In this document: positions 12,067 to 23,896 of the stretch, in pieces
How the letters are laid out: each line of letters begins with the position of its first letter
How positions within the stretch are numbered: the stretch's first letter is position 1
Source of the DNA: Beverwykella pulmonaria
Taxonomy: Eukaryota; Ascomycota; Dothideomycetes; Pleosporales; Melanommataceae
DNA length: 64,000 nucleotides
Reading direction: 5' to 3'
Assembly (NCBI GenBank): GCA_001599595.1
Contig: BCHH01000005.1
Span: 210,608 to 274,607, forward strand
Made by a program: the position numbers and the translations under genes
Notes under the pieces: generated by a model
What the model saw: the letters and a program-made list of their open reading frames with translations, nothing else
Databases searched by the model: none
What the model was told of the DNA's origin: nothing

Positions 12067-15000
12067 ATTGGTCGTGCGAGGATGTAGCCAAGTGGAAGTA
12101 CCTGGGCGGTGGCGTGTGTAAACTATGGCAGATGCCCAAGGTTTCAACGTTATGTTCGAAAGAGAGGAGCAGCTCAGATCAAGTCGGCGCGAGCCAGGAG
12201 ACAATCACTCTTTGTTGAAACGGGACAAGTAATAGAGATCAAGAAGACTGTCAAGGAATCTCCACGACAAGGCAAGTATGACTTTACATATACCCCCTCT
12301 AGACCACGACTTCACGCTCACATGTCTCCATGGTAACATCGAATTCCGCGATTTACACAGACTCTTGCGCATGCAAAAGATATCCTAAATTCCACAGGCC
12401 TTAAGTGTCTTAAAGCCGTCCGCGATATGAAAAGTGTTACCCGTCGGCCTGAATGGCTGTGCAACCATGTGGCCGTGATACGTTAGTGAAAAGACAACCA
12501 AGGTGGCTGTGATGGAGACAGTGCACGCGTGCGGCTGCGAAGTCAGTGAAGACCTACAGTGCGTAGTTCAGGCGCGAAAAGGGCTAACGATGGTGTTATT
12601 GCATGGACGTAGGAGGATAAATGTTAGAGGAGGCTAAGAGACTGCGCCGTTTTGATATGTGGTCAGTCTATGGACGCTGGTGCTCTGTCTTTGGGACCTG
12701 TGTGAAGTGGTTGCATTGCTGCCACTTACACACTGCCGTTTCAAGCACTCTGAGTCTTCGTCTGGGTCTGGTTTGAGCAACATATTTTATCGATACCGTC
12801 GCCTCGCTCTCTAGAGGTCTTACTGTAACGTTTCTAGTGACTTGTCACTATCACACATCGTTAGACCAGCGCAGATTGATAGGAAACAGGAGGTGATGTA
12901 ACAGACGGGAATGGGAGTTATTGCAGCGCTTTCCGTGACGCCGTAACGAGAGAGTTGTTGCTTGTGCCCGGCGTATAATCGACGTGCATACTTTGGTTTG
13001 ACAGCTGGCGTACGAAAGAGTGATGACTAGCACTGTATGTCGCACCGTGTACCTGATTTTCGTAACAGAGTTGCATTCTGGACGGGAAACTGCAGATTTC
13101 AATGAAACTGAGCAGAATTTTGATTTTCTGGAGACGGATGACGAAAGGTGGTGCTGGTTCCTGATTATCCCGGTAGAATAGGAAGTCGAAACACAAAGGA
13201 TGAAGTCGTGGAAAGACGGACTGTAGACGTCTACTCTCGACATCTGCCGACTCCTGTTTGTGTGCAATCGAAACCCATCGTGCTCTGCCGTCTCTTTCTG
13301 AAGCTAGACCAGCAGAAAGAAGACAATGAAGCGACTCTCCTCTTTTCGCCCCCTATCCTGCGACCCTCTCTGCACGAAATGGCAGTCAGCAACGAACTTC
13401 GGTATCATGACTTGCTGATCGCGGTGAAGACCAACCTAATCTTCGTGACCTTGTATCTCGGGTTAGTATTCTGTGTTGGACTGGGCTAGAAGGACGCGCG
13501 GGTCGTGGTCGACGCAGACAGTTTTGTCTCAACTATATTTCGCCTTGTATGTGATGTCCTGTTGAGAAAATATTGAAGCTGACTCTTGAAAGCAGCGTAC
13601 TCAGCCGTACGTAGTACACTACGGTTCGCGCTTTTTGTGCCTGCTACTTCTTAGATTTTTAGTACGTGGTGAATTGATATGCATAGCATTTGTGATTGCT
13701 GTTACGTTTATATGTTACGCCTTAAAGTGAGACGTTAGGTTTGAAATTGAGGATGTACAAGCAATTGACGTGAGCTGCTAGAGTAATTGACTTACTCTGA
13801 ACTGCTCTCCTACATAGCTATATATATGGAAGCTGTAGCGCCTTGATTGCGGCCCTGCAGAAGCGGTTTCTATCAAAAGTAGCTTTAGTAAACGGCTAAC
13901 CCTGACATATCACCTAGTCAACTAGCGCCTGCTGCAACTTGTCTTCCTGCAACGGCGTGTAGGCAACCTTGCTACAGCCTCTAGCAAGTTGAGCTACTGT
14001 CTATGTGTGCTGAGGAAGGCCAGGAACATTAGGTAAGTGATCTTCTCTCCTAGAAACATTGATCTAATGCACTTCCTTACGGTGGGCGAGAATATAATTG
14101 TAGCCGTCAACAACACTATCAGCACTTTAATTGCCCTCTAAGCGGCAGTGAAAACAAAGCTAGATCTCGATTTTATAGCTGCTGTGGTGGAGCAGAGTGC
14201 GAGTGCGCACTCACGTGCTCCTACAGGTCACCTGACTCTGGAAAGGGGACCCGATTCAACATCAGGACAATCCCGACCCCGAACAACAACCGATATCTGA
14301 TCGGAGTTCGACATTCTTGTACATTCTCATACTTATATTCTTGTATCTATTCATTGAGTTATCCACTCTTCTACATAACGCTAAATGCAAGAGCTAGTTC
14401 AATTACTGCGGAGCTGGCTGAGGTGCTTCACGCGATACCTAAGCTGCGCTGCTACTAGCTTCCTGTTACCTAGAAGCAAGCTGTCCTACGTAATTAGAAG
14501 CACTGACCTAGAGTTAAGGCGCGAGTGAGTCAGAAACATATGGGATGGATCCACTGCGATAGGCGTGGGCGTACTCTCACGAGAAGGCTCCTGGAATGAG
14601 ATGAGCGCTCTTGATTTGGCAAGGCGACAAGACCCTGCATAATAGGAGATGGAGGGGCGTCGGTGAGGCTGCGGATGAGACTGGTTGTGATGAGCTTGCC
14701 TAAGAGGAGCCTGCTTGTAATGAGCTTGCTCGGGAAGCGTTAGAGCGCCTTGTTGATCGAACAAATTGTTGTATTATGATAATACACAGGTATAGGGGGT
14801 AGATGCCCAAAACGCTATATGAGGTAGCATTTCTAACGTTTCATTGTCGTCATCCCATCGCCGACGATCCCCCTATCGCACGAGCCATACAAAAATTGGG
14901 ATTGCACTAAACACGACTGCAGCGCGTCATGCCAACGGGTAGACAAACTCCTCGAATGGCACGAAATCCGCTTCCAAAATTACTATGTATAGGCGTAACA

Positions 15001-16029
15001 CGTGCAGGATTTATGCCACCCGAAACGAAAACTACAACTCACAAGTCCACTACGTTCGTGCATATCACGTGATTAAGCAATTCACATACCACAAGTACGT
15101 ACAACGTACGGTTGATTACGATGCTTGAAAGCTTCTCTGTGAAAGAAGTAATACTGAATTGGCGGATTGTTTATCACAGCAGCCAGTCTTCCTCGCTTGA
15201 TAATGCCTAACGGCTGGTCTGTCGAGCTTAAAGTAGATGCGGCGTGAGCCGCCCTCGGCGCTGATTTTGAGGAAACTTGAACGGGCTGGAAGTCAGTCGC
15301 TAACGTGAAGGCCATGCAGTTTCGGAAAGCGAAGCAGAGGAACGAACCTGAACCACAGGCATGTCAAAATCAGCGATGAGTATGGAGGTGGATATCTAGC
15401 AAAGGTTGAAGCTGCTCCATCTGGATTGCCTTGTACGGGTTTGAATCGCCCGTTTTGTCCTCGCCGCAGACAAATCGCATAACATGGCTAGGAAGAGCTT
15501 AAGGTAGAATTATGATTACGACAAGGACTGAAGGGAAGATAATTTCGATTACGGCGAGGACCTTGTCCGGAACAACGTGAACGATTGCCATGTACGCTCC
15601 TAATCTCAGCGTGATCGGTCAAGCCGGGTGCCATCCAAAATCAACACCAATTAGCATGCTGAGAGACGACTTCGATTCAAAGCATCCATGTATGGACTAT
15701 GAGGCAATTCGAACATGGGCACAAGCACGTCAGCCCCCGCTGTTGTCAGAGGGAGACAGATCAATTATACGAGATGGCGACGCCGGGGGATACTGTTCAT
15801 TCTAGGATTGGGTAGCTCTAGGTTTGAGCGGCTGGAATGTAACCAGGTGATTGTTAGAAGTCAGGACTCACACAAGGCACGCTGTGCACTCACTATTGAG
15901 CGTACGCCTCCGTCCTATATCTAGCGCCGTTGATTCTTTTGCACTGGTGATGCTTTTGTCCTGAACGCTCACCCCGCTGGGGAGAGAGAGTGCATGATGT
16001 TGAGATGTTGCAGCATCATATGAGTCCTG
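12067..16029. other. 4-kb AT-rich gene-poor region
   Basis: No gene is supported. The stretch contains many stops in all frames and an AT-rich central part (about 13500-15100). Short open frames at 13148-13489 (+), 14486-14764 (-), 15082-15315 (-) and 15590-15805 (+) lack domains and splice support. The texture fits mutated repetitive DNA, but I recognise no transposase or reverse transcriptase motif. Confidence 0.45.
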
Positions 16030-16623
16030 TTAATTCGGCCTAGGCTTCACAACCCCATCGTGGACAATGTAGTAGACAACGGTGCTGTCGGTGTCCGCCG
16101 TTGCCAGTACTATTCTCTTGGTTGTTCTCCACGGATTGATTGGGCGATCCTGTTCTGCGCTGGCCAATTCGCTCTCTGGGGGGACCATGCTGATGCCGTC
16201 GAAGACTTCAGCCAGCCGTCTGAGCGTCCACTTCTCACTCAATCGGGTAGGTAGGATCCATTCCGGCTCCGGGTCTGCCTTCACCACCAGCGCATTGCTC
16301 TCCCCTCCTGCATTCTTGTTGGCTGTCCTTTCGCGGTCGGCCCGCTTCAGCAGCTCGATCTGCTCGTCGGGGTGGACGTAGAGCCGCAGAGGCGGGAGGC
16401 CTGATAGCAGCGGGCGCGGCAGCGGGGCATTGGTGAGCGGGGAGTGGGTGTGGATGCGCAGGCCGGTCCAGGAGTGCATGTACTGGAGGTTGTGCTGGAT
16501 CTGGAGGGCAAGCGAGTGCAGACTCGGCAGGTGGGCCTTGGGCGAGCGCCGAGTTGGGTCGGCGACGAGGGATTGGAGCGGGGATGGCTGTACAGCCGGT
16601 TTCAGATGCTCAGGCTGCGTCAT
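16030..16623 (-). CDS. SEN15: tRNA-splicing endonuclease subunit Sen15
   Basis: Single-exon gene for a 197-residue protein matching the Sen15 structural subunit of the heterotetrameric tRNA-splicing endonuclease (Sen2/Sen34/Sen54/Sen15), which excises introns from pre-tRNA. The diagnostic C-terminal half has LYVHPDEQIELLKRA, WILPTRLSEKWTLRRLAEVFD, and a terminal block VLATADTDSTVVYYIVHDGV followed by KPRPN. This ends at the protein terminus as usual for fungal Sen15. The N-terminus carries helices typical of the family (SLVADPTRRSPKAHLPSLHS). The start MTQPEH at 16623 is preferred; the frame upstream is open but unlike the family. Sen15 is non-catalytic, so absence of the His/Lys catalytic residues is expected. 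Confidence 0.88.
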   Translation of the reverse strand: MTQPEHLKPAVQPSPLQSLVADPTRRSPKAHLPSLHSLALQIQHNLQYMHSWTGLRIHTHSPLTNAPLPRPLLSGLPPLRLYVHPDEQIELLKRADRERTANKNAGGESNALVVKADPEPEWILPTRLSEKWTLRRLAEVFDGISMVPPESELASAEQDRPINPWRTTKRIVLATADTDSTVVYYIVHDGVVKPRPN

Positions 16624-16920
16624 GGCGGGGGTTGTGTGCGGTGGATAATTGGGTGGTGGAGGGGTTGTGGAGTGGACGATGTGCGCGAAGAGCTTGCTGT
16701 TGCGGGAAGGAGCGCAGATCCCGCTAAGCCACCAAGTCACGAGAGGCAGGCGCAAGACGACAAACACAAAGTGGTGCGATGAGAATAAACAGACAGAGAG
16801 GAGCAGGTCTTACAGGCCGTACATCCAGCTCCAGCTCTCTTACTTCTGTCCATCACCAGCCACGCAATAGACATACAACATCCTCGCTCTCACGCTCACG
16901 CCTCGCATCCGCCTTCCATC

Positions 16921-17466
16921 ATGCTCGCTTCCGCCCTCTTGATGCTCCTTGCTAGCGCCATCCCAGCACTGGCGCAGACCGAGTCCGTCATGACCATCCA
17001 GACGATTGATGCTTCGAATCCCCCGACGACTTCAGGCGGGGTCGTGCCTGTCATCACCGATTCTTGCATTGGCGATTCTTGCTTCGGTACGTCGACAGCG
17101 TCGCACTGCAATGCGGTTTGCGTTCGCAGCCCGTGCTTTGCATGTCTGCACTCCAGAACTTGCCCGATTCGGCAAGCATCTATTCTGACGTGAATAGGCT
17201 CCACGGTTCCCATTGCGACCGTCATCACAGTCCCCTCCGACTCGGGCCTCATGTCCATTCCGGCTGGAGAGACGGGAACGCCCACGCCTGCTGCCAGCTC
17301 CTCGACCTCTGGGCGTGCCACGGCGAGCAGCTCGGCGCCGACGGCTGCCCAATCCACAGCAGCCGCTCCGCCAGGCCACTTTCCTGGTGGCAGCAGCACC
17401 GCCTTCCTTGCCATGGCCCTCTCTGGCTTGTCCATCACGCTTGGCTTTGCGTGGACGTTGCTTTGA
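16921..17466 (+). CDS. small GPI-anchored-type secreted protein
   Basis: Predicted 144-residue cell-surface protein. Exons are 16921-17086 and 17198-17466, joined in phase 1 across a GTACGT...AATAG intron of 111 nt. Residues 1-19 (MLASALLMLLASAIPALAQ) form a clear signal peptide. The mature part is short: a Thr/Val segment with two cysteines (SCIGDSCFG), then an Ala/Ser/Thr-rich low-complexity stretch that would be O-glycosylated. The last ~20 residues are hydrophobic (AFLAMALSGLSITLGFAWTLL), preceded by small residues (GGSS), as for GPI-anchor addition. No catalytic domain is visible; a wall-structural or surface role is inferred. It lies 297 bp from SEN15 in divergent orientation, so the two may share a promoter. 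Confidence 0.75.
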
Positions 17467-18344
17467 GCCGCGCGTGTTTTTGGCTTCGGATGCTTTGACG
17501 GTTGGCCTTTGGAATTCGATGCCAAGCCAGCAGCCCCTCTTTATCAAAAGACCTTCGGATTGTCTAAACACTTACATGATGACGACTTGCCATGGTCGGC
17601 CCGAGTCGTCTCTCACTGATTGGAATGGCAGGCTGGAGTTGGATCATATGTATTGGAAGCAATGGAATGTGACACTTACCACAGTTTACCACATGAGCTG
17701 AAATATATCTTTGCCAGACACTCCATTGAACATCCCAACGTGTGAACACTTTCAGCTACAGGTGGTTGTCTGCCCGAGTGTGTAGTCTAATTACGTGCGA
17801 TGTCGAGAAGTCGTCGTCAAACGAAAGCAGCTTCCCGATCGGCAGCTATCCTCGTTTGAGAATAACGAGTGCGAGAGCGACGGTTTCGTACCTAAACAGG
17901 GCATAAGGCGCGATACGCGTATCCGTAATGGCCGTGTGGTTGGTGTTGGCCCGCTGCAGCCATCTTTGTCAGGGCGCCACACCTCCTTCGAGGGCTTAGC
18001 CTGCCTATCGCATCTCCACGACCCCAGCCTTTGCTGCCAAACACCGTCTGTGCTCCCAATTTAAAAGATCCTGTTCGCACTCTCTTTCGACATCAGCATC
18101 TCGCCCTCGGGCAAGCAGGTTTCCCCGTCGCCCCTGGCACCGCTGCATCGTGACGCTGCCCCATCTACTCGCGACACCGGGGACAACACCAGGGTTGCCA
18201 CGCCACCAGATCGACGCATCGCTCTTGGCCTGACGTCGACCGCAACAACGTTACACAGCATATACTTGCATCGAGCACCGCACACAACCGCTTTCCCTAT
18301 AACCAGCGCGCAGGCGCATAGCAGCGCCGTTTTCCGTCACCATC
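17467..18344. other. intergenic 0.9 kb
   Basis: The 3' flank of the GPI-type gene and 5' flank of the DUF2985 gene. CT-rich DNA upstream of 18345 resembles a fungal core promoter. No gene recognised. Confidence 0.4.
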
Positions 18345-19819
18345 ATGACGTCCCCCGCCAGCGTTTCGACTCCAGTCCCATTCCCGCATCCCGACTCGAA
18401 TCCGCCACCACGCAAAACCTCCTCGCCTACAGCAACACACCGCGGGCGCACCTCGACCAATGCCTCGACCGCTTCCACTTCCAGTCGGATCCGATCCGCA
18501 AGCATAAAATTAATGGAAGCGTCCCCGCCGCCCGGCATGTGGGCTGCGACCGGCAGCGTGGCGTCCAAGGCGCCTTCGCTGGCAGAGATTCGAAGGGGGT
18601 CGTTTGGTTCTGCTGGTTGGAACGAGGAGTCGCAGAGACACACGGCGGAAAGACGGGCGAGCCAGAGCGAGGAGGGTGCCAGGAGCCCCAATCGGCCCAA
18701 TGCCGCAAGAGCACCGTCTTCGGGTGCATTTGGGACACCGGGGGTGGAGCCTTTTCCTGCCGTCACAGAGGAGGAGATGAGCGGAGCGCCCACACGCGAG
18801 AGCGTACCGCGACCGACCGTTTTCGAGACGCCCAAATATGGCGGCATTGACAAAGAGGTAAAAGCGCATCCGGAATCCAAAGACAGCTCTGAATTTAGTT
18901 CCCAGCGAATCCCCGGACAGGCAAGTCGAGTCCCCTTTATGCTTGTGCTCTGTCGCCACCACAGAATATCCTCTAACATAGCGATTAGTATGCCAACGGC
19001 TACATCCCTCCCCCGAAGATCCCTTGGACCACATCTACCATCATCGGCCTCAGATCCTTTTCGAAATGGGTCATTACCCCCGCCGGCTTCCTCATCACGC
19101 TCTACGGCCTCAACGTTGTCGCTTGGGGCGGTATGCTCTTCCTTCTTCTCTGCAATGCTGCGCCCGCCATGTGCGTTCCCTCTTGCAACGACATTCAATC
19201 CCCGCGGCGGATATGGATCGAGATAGACTCGCAAATCCTCAACGCGCTCTTCTGCGTCACTGGCTTTGGCCTGGCGCCGTGGAGATTCAGAGATCTGTAC
19301 TGGTGGGGCTGGTGGAGAATCGGCGGCGCCAAGCGCACCGAAACGGGTATAAGAAGACTAGCAGGAATACACCGTGGATGGTTCCGACTCCCAGGCTCAG
19401 ACCAGCTGCCCGAACTCGCCGACGCTGCCACCGTCAGCCCCGAAGACCCTTCCGTGCCCATTCCACACGGAAAAATCCCCGACCCTCCGCCCACCGGCAT
19501 CCGAGCACCGCCCACCAAGGGCTGGAAAATGGACTTTGTGGTCTGGATGAATGTGTGGAATACCTTCTTCCAGGTGGTCCTTTGTTTCTACATGTACCAT
19601 TACAACCGGTATCTGCGACCCACATGGGCGACAGGTACGTTCGTCGCACTAGGAAGCATCGTTGCTGGACTGGCAGGTATCATGATGTTCCATGAAGGAA
19701 AGAAAGTCAAAAGAGTGGAAGGCGTGCCCGTGCCCAAAGGGATGGAGAATAGAGTCACCGATGTCGAGGCCAACCCTGAACCAGCAACGGCAGTAACGGG
19801 TGGAACGGCGAAGACTTGA
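18345..19819 (+). CDS. DUF2985 membrane protein
   Basis: Predicted 468-residue integral membrane protein of the fungal DUF2985 family (function unknown). Exon 1 is 18345-18920 (192 codons), encoding a Ser/Thr/Pro/Arg-rich disordered N-terminus. Exon 2 is 18989-19819. The 68-nt intron has a GC donor (CAG|GCAAGT) and ends GATTAG with a CTCTAAC branch site; no GT donor nearby keeps frame. The conserved core follows: SFSKWVITPAGFLITLYGLN, VVAWGGMLFLLLCNAAPAMC, then SPRRIWIEIDSQILNALFCV and TGFGLAPWRFRDLYWW. This core has two predicted membrane segments, and two further segments near residues 380-440 (FFQVVLCFYMYHYNRYLRPT, GTFVALGSIVAGLAGIMMFH) complete a four-TM topology. The conserved Cys pair in the AMCVPSCNDI loop is present. 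Confidence 0.88.
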
Positions 19820-20432
19820 TCATGACTGCGCAGTGCGCCCGTGTAGAGGCTGCATGCGTCTGCGATACGGAACTCTGATTGGATGCGCATATTTCTGGTA
19901 TCCTTGGCGCTGGCGTGGGCTCTTGAACATTTGCAGGGTGTCAATCTGGTATAAAAAGCCTGCAGTTTGCTGTACCTATGTTTTGTAATTTGTGATACAC
20001 CCTGGGCGCTGTTATCGCCTTCTTCGCTTCATTACTACTGTTCATCATGTTCCCATTTTTGAGTGTTAACGCTGAGTAACGGTTCGAGAATGCGCCCAAG
20101 AGCAGTTGGCCGTTAATCATCATGCTGCAGCCTCGATGCATGCTTACACAACAGTCGACCGGTAAGCGGCAAAAACACCAAGGTAAGACGGCCGGTCTGC
20201 CTATTCTAGAGTCTAAGCACATCTCACACACGAACTATGCCTTGCAATGACGTATGCGGAGATGCAGGATGGCCGGATGACAACTGCACAAGACCCTTCG
20301 AAAACGGTTGTCTCGCTTTGCTTTTAGTCTCTCTTCCTTCCCTCTCCACGGCTTCTTCTTCCCTTTTTGTTGGTAACCTGCGACATAAACACTGCACCTT
20401 GACCTCTACTATCCAGGACCTTTTAAAATACG
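19820..20432. other. intergenic 0.6 kb
   Basis: 3' flank of the DUF2985 gene and promoter of the glycine-zipper gene, with a CT-rich tract at about 20325-20365. Nothing else recognised. Confidence 0.4.
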
Positions 20433-21227
20433 ATGGCAGCAGCAGAATACTACTTCGGCACTGAAGGCGCTCTGCAAAGTCAAAACCGACCGAATCCATT
20501 TCCGCCACAGCAACCTCAAGCCCCGCAAGCAAACCATCCACTCCAACACTTTGACACACCACCGCCTTCATACTCGCCCTATGCCCCCTCCTCCCAACCT
20601 GGCTATCCTAACCAACCTCCGCGCCAAAACTTCCCTCCGCCACCACCGCCAAACTCCCAACCCCCAACCTCAGCACCTTACCCCCAAACGCCGCCCATGA
20701 AACCGCAAATCTACACGCCACAACCGCACACCCAGCAGGGCGGATACCTAGGCGCGCCCCTCAAACCGTACCGGAGCCACTCCCAACCCCCGCGCGTTCA
20801 CGTAGCTGACTCAAAAACATCCTCCGAATTCAGCGACGACTACTCTTCCTCCGAAAGTGACACCCCTCATCGTCGTCGTCGTCGCCGCCGCCACCGACAC
20901 CACGACGACGAGCACAGACATCATACGTCACACTCCCACCACCGCCACTCCCACTCCCGGTCTCGTTCCTCATCTCTCGAGCGCGGCCGGGACTATGATT
21001 ATGAGGCTGATCGCAGTAGGGAATCGCGGCAGCACAGGAAGGCGCATAAAAGCAGAGACACCTTTTTGGGCGCAGGAGCGGGGGGGATTATAGGCGATAT
21101 GATTTTTCCAGGGTTGGGCACGGCGGCAGGCCTGTTGATTGGGGGGTATGAAGGCAGGAAACACGCGGATAAGAGGAGTAGAAGTCATGCTGGGGTGGCA
21201 GGCGACGGGAGGAGGAGGAGGGGTTAG
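20433..21227 (+). CDS. proline-rich glycine-zipper protein
   Basis: Intronless 264-residue protein. Residues 1-120 are Pro/Gln/Tyr-rich (QPGYPNQPPRQNFPPPPPPN). Residues 121-210 alternate acidic Ser clusters with runs of Arg and His and SR dipeptides. Near 213-243 there is a glycine zipper, FLGAGAGGIIGDMIFPGLGT followed by AAGLLIGGYEGRKH, as in glycine-zipper 2TM proteins that insert in or associate with membranes. The C-terminus is basic. This architecture (Pro-rich tail, basic linker, glycine zipper) is common in uncharacterised fungal proteins. The His-rich tract could bind metal, but that is only inference. The start at 20433 is the first ATG after a CT-rich leader. Confidence 0.75.
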   Translation: MAAAEYYFGTEGALQSQNRPNPFPPQQPQAPQANHPLQHFDTPPPSYSPYAPSSQPGYPNQPPRQNFPPPPPPNSQPPTSAPYPQTPPMKPQIYTPQPHTQQGGYLGAPLKPYRSHSQPPRVHVADSKTSSEFSDDYSSSESDTPHRRRRRRRHRHHDDEHRHHTSHSHHRHSHSRSRSSSLERGRDYDYEADRSRESRQHRKAHKSRDTFLGAGAGGIIGDMIFPGLGTAAGLLIGGYEGRKHADKRSRSHAGVAGDGRRRRG

Positions 21228-22203
21228 GATGGGTGGGATCCCGAGACGGGAACGTTCAGGAAAGAGCATGCTATAAGGTAGATGGAAGGGGAGGTGGGAA
21301 GCGGCGAATGTGGAGTCACGACCTTACGAACTCATGATTGTGTTACCATGTACTTAGAATGGTTTGCAGATTGTATAGATATATTGTATTGTTACTTTTT
21401 GCGACGGCGTTTTCTGATGTACCCTCTAATGGGTTGGACGCTGGGTGACTTGACAGCCTTAAGTAAAATTCCAAGAGAAAGATGACGCAACAATCACCAT
21501 ATCTGTTCACAAGCAACGGCTGTTTTAAAGTCGATATTTTCTTCGCAAAATAAGTTTACTTACTGCTTGACATTGATGTGCACGCCTTTGATCCACAGCT
21601 CATTACGGATTATTATTCTAGTGCCCCGGTAGAACATGAGATCTTCTCAGCACAGCCTTTAGTTCCTCTTCTGTCTAGATCCTGCTCGGAATACGTGGTC
21701 AATTCAGATCTCACGAAAATGCCGCCCGCCGGCCAGATGACGATGCCAACGTCAAGTCTAGGCATGGTTGCCTCAACTTCGCGATATCCATAACAGCGGA
21801 CGAAGCGTCATTTGTCGATATTGAGGTGAAAGAGGGCGCGGTGGCACTAGAACTAGAGAGACGATGGAATTTGAACGTGCGGTGGTAAAAAGACTCGGAT
21901 AGACTTGCGACGGAAAGACGTGACGTCCGTGTTAGAAGCCTGACTATGAATCTCATATCCACAGGGCTAGACTGAACGAGTGGCGTAGATCCTTCGGTTT
22001 TGGGCTGGTCTTGCGCGGGTCGCGGGCATTCCGGATCCTTTATGGGTATAGTACGATCCTCAAAGCTCCAGAGAAGTGGAAATAAAATATCGCGCGCTGA
22101 TGTGGCCACGTGATCATGGCTTTACGAAAGATGAGACAGCTTACCACAAGAGGAAAATAACAGGAAAAGAAGAAAGAAGGAGAAGACGAAATAAGAGACC
22201 CTC
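21228..22203. other. intergenic 1.0 kb, convergent gene ends
   Basis: Lies between the 3' ends of the glycine-zipper gene (+) and the F-box-like gene (-). A minus-strand open frame at 21711-22109 has no recognisable domain. No other feature seen. Confidence 0.4.
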
Positions 22204-23322
22204 TCACCATTCCACACCCGCCCACTTGTAACTCTCTTCCCACTTGTCAAAGAAGTCCCACCCCTCCAACCTCACCTTATCCCAAAAACACCACCCCACA
22301 TTCCTGAACCTACCCACAAACACTTCCCATCCCACCCTATAAACCTCACGCCAACTACAAAACTCCTCATGCCCAGCATTCGGCACATCACTCTCAGGTC
22401 TATCCCTCCACATCCTCACCGGCAAATCTCGACACGCAGTAGGCTCAGCCCACAGCCGATTGCAAAGATACTCACGCTCTACAACAGCCCAAAACGCTTG
22501 ACCGCGGTTTGGGGCGACAGGGAAGTGCCGACCTTGGCACGAGGGGCACTCGAAGGGATCGCGGTTGCGATCCATGAGTTTGTCTGCAAAGGGGCAGTTG
22601 GAATGGGGAAACGCAGAGATGAAGTAATGTCGATAACGGACCATGAATTGGTATACAGTGACCATTTCGTCGAATTCAAACGCAGCTAGGCGACCAAGGA
22701 AGGCGGGATACGCATGTGAGAGCTCGAGGCCAAAGCGGTCCGCGTAGTTGTAGAAGAGCACACCATACAACTTCAACCTCCAGAAGGCGCGCGCGATGCG
22801 ATGATGCTCGGTGGGAGAAAGTATTAGTGGTGGGACGATAGCGGCGGGATTATCGTGCCAACATGCGCGCGTGTAGTCGTCGAGCGCGTAGTCGTACACG
22901 AGAGAATTTACCTCTGCGTCCAGGGTGCACAGGGTGTCTAGAATTTTGAGGGCGTCTGAGTCCGCTGGTAGAATATTCCCTGGCTTCTCTGCGTCGAGAT
23001 TGTCAGTGAAGTACTTTTCTAAATTATCCAGGTCTGGCCGGCGGCATGTATCGCATGAGTGGATGCTGCGTGCGATGTTGAAGGTAGTTACCATCAGGTT
23101 CTGGATTTGCTGGCCTTGATACTGGGTAGCTGTGCGCAGGAAGGTTTCAGGGTATGCCGTGTATAGTTCGAGAATATAAGGGCTGGAAGAGATGGCGCTT
23201 TGGAGTGTGTGCAGGTCTATGAAGTTTAAGATGTTGATCTGGAGGTCAGGTGGGAGGTTGAAAAATGGGAAGGATGGGCGGGGCTTTTGTTGACCATGGC
23301 GGGTTTTGCGTTTGCGAGGCAT
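22204..23322 (-). CDS. F-box-like domain protein
   Basis: Single-exon 372-residue protein. A basic N-terminus (MPRKRKTRHGQQKPRP) precedes FPFFNLPPDLQINILNFIDL, an F-box-like helix set (LP..L...I...D...L) at about residues 18-45. F-box proteins act as substrate adaptors of SCF ubiquitin ligases. The rest is a Trp/Tyr-rich helical domain with two Cys pairs: CDTCRRPDLDNLEKYF at about 90-105, and CPFADK...CPSCQGRH at about 246-265. These may bind zinc. It matches a class of fungal hypothetical proteins of similar length. No partner or substrate can be inferred. The start at 23322 is the only ATG giving the basic N-terminus directly upstream of the F-box. Confidence 0.72.
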   Translation of the reverse strand: MPRKRKTRHGQQKPRPSFPFFNLPPDLQINILNFIDLHTLQSAISSSPYILELYTAYPETFLRTATQYQGQQIQNLMVTTFNIARSIHSCDTCRRPDLDNLEKYFTDNLDAEKPGNILPADSDALKILDTLCTLDAEVNSLVYDYALDDYTRACWHDNPAAIVPPLILSPTEHHRIARAFWRLKLYGVLFYNYADRFGLELSHAYPAFLGRLAAFEFDEMVTVYQFMVRYRHYFISAFPHSNCPFADKLMDRNRDPFECPSCQGRHFPVAPNRGQAFWAVVEREYLCNRLWAEPTACRDLPVRMWRDRPESDVPNAGHEEFCSWREVYRVGWEVFVGRFRNVGWCFWDKVRLEGWDFFDKWEESYKWAGVEW

Positions 23323-23896
23323 CTCACGCGATGAGATGATGAATTGAGACGAATTGTATTTTCCCCTTTGTGAATGGAGACGTGCAGTTGGGATATTATG
23401 TGTTGAGTTGGTTCAGGCAGCAAGCTGTGTCGTGACGTTGAAACGAAACTAGCTCTGCCCCGATTTCCGTCCGATATTGATGGCGACGCTACTTGCACTT
23501 GCATTCGAGTGCAATTCACTCGCACTTACTGTGCATGAATTCAGTCTCCATGAGTTGTTACCTATACTATAGACGTTCTTCGGTATATGTAATTTTTTGC
23601 CAAGGTAGAGCACCGGTAGGAGCTATACGTTCTTAAAATCAAGTAGCGCATTTGACAACGGGACCCTCAACCAGAGGTCAGTATCATCAAGGACCTTAAC
23701 ATAAGTTCCGAAACGGAAGGGTAGCTAGACCTGATGTGAGGTGATGAAACCACAAGGCTGTTGTTAAGCGCCCTGGTTGCATTCGGCGCGTGCGTGCGGC
23801 GTAGAAAAGGCTGTCCACGAGATAGATAACCAGTGATCGCACACTAAATACAAACGTTTTTTGTAAGATTATTCCTTATCTTGTGTCCTGCTATTG
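23323..23896. other. divergent intergenic region 0.6 kb
   Basis: Promoter region between the F-box-like gene (-) and DUF6594 gene (+). No gene or recognisable regulatory site. Confidence 0.4.

Noticed and set aside
11443..12121. Long plus-strand frames opposite the Met-rich gene
   Set aside because: Antisense of ATG-rich codons gives His/Ile/Ser-rich open frames; the minus strand has the signal peptide and intron.
14486..14764. 92-codon minus-strand frame
   Set aside because: Lies in stop-dense, AT-rich DNA with no motif; likely chance.
15430..15470. tRNA-like GGGTTTGAATCGCCC
   Set aside because: Only a short hairpin around the motif; no D-arm or anticodon arm upstream.
18251..19234. 327-codon minus-strand frame
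   Set aside because: Antisense shadow of the DUF2985 gene, whose conserved core is on the plus strand.
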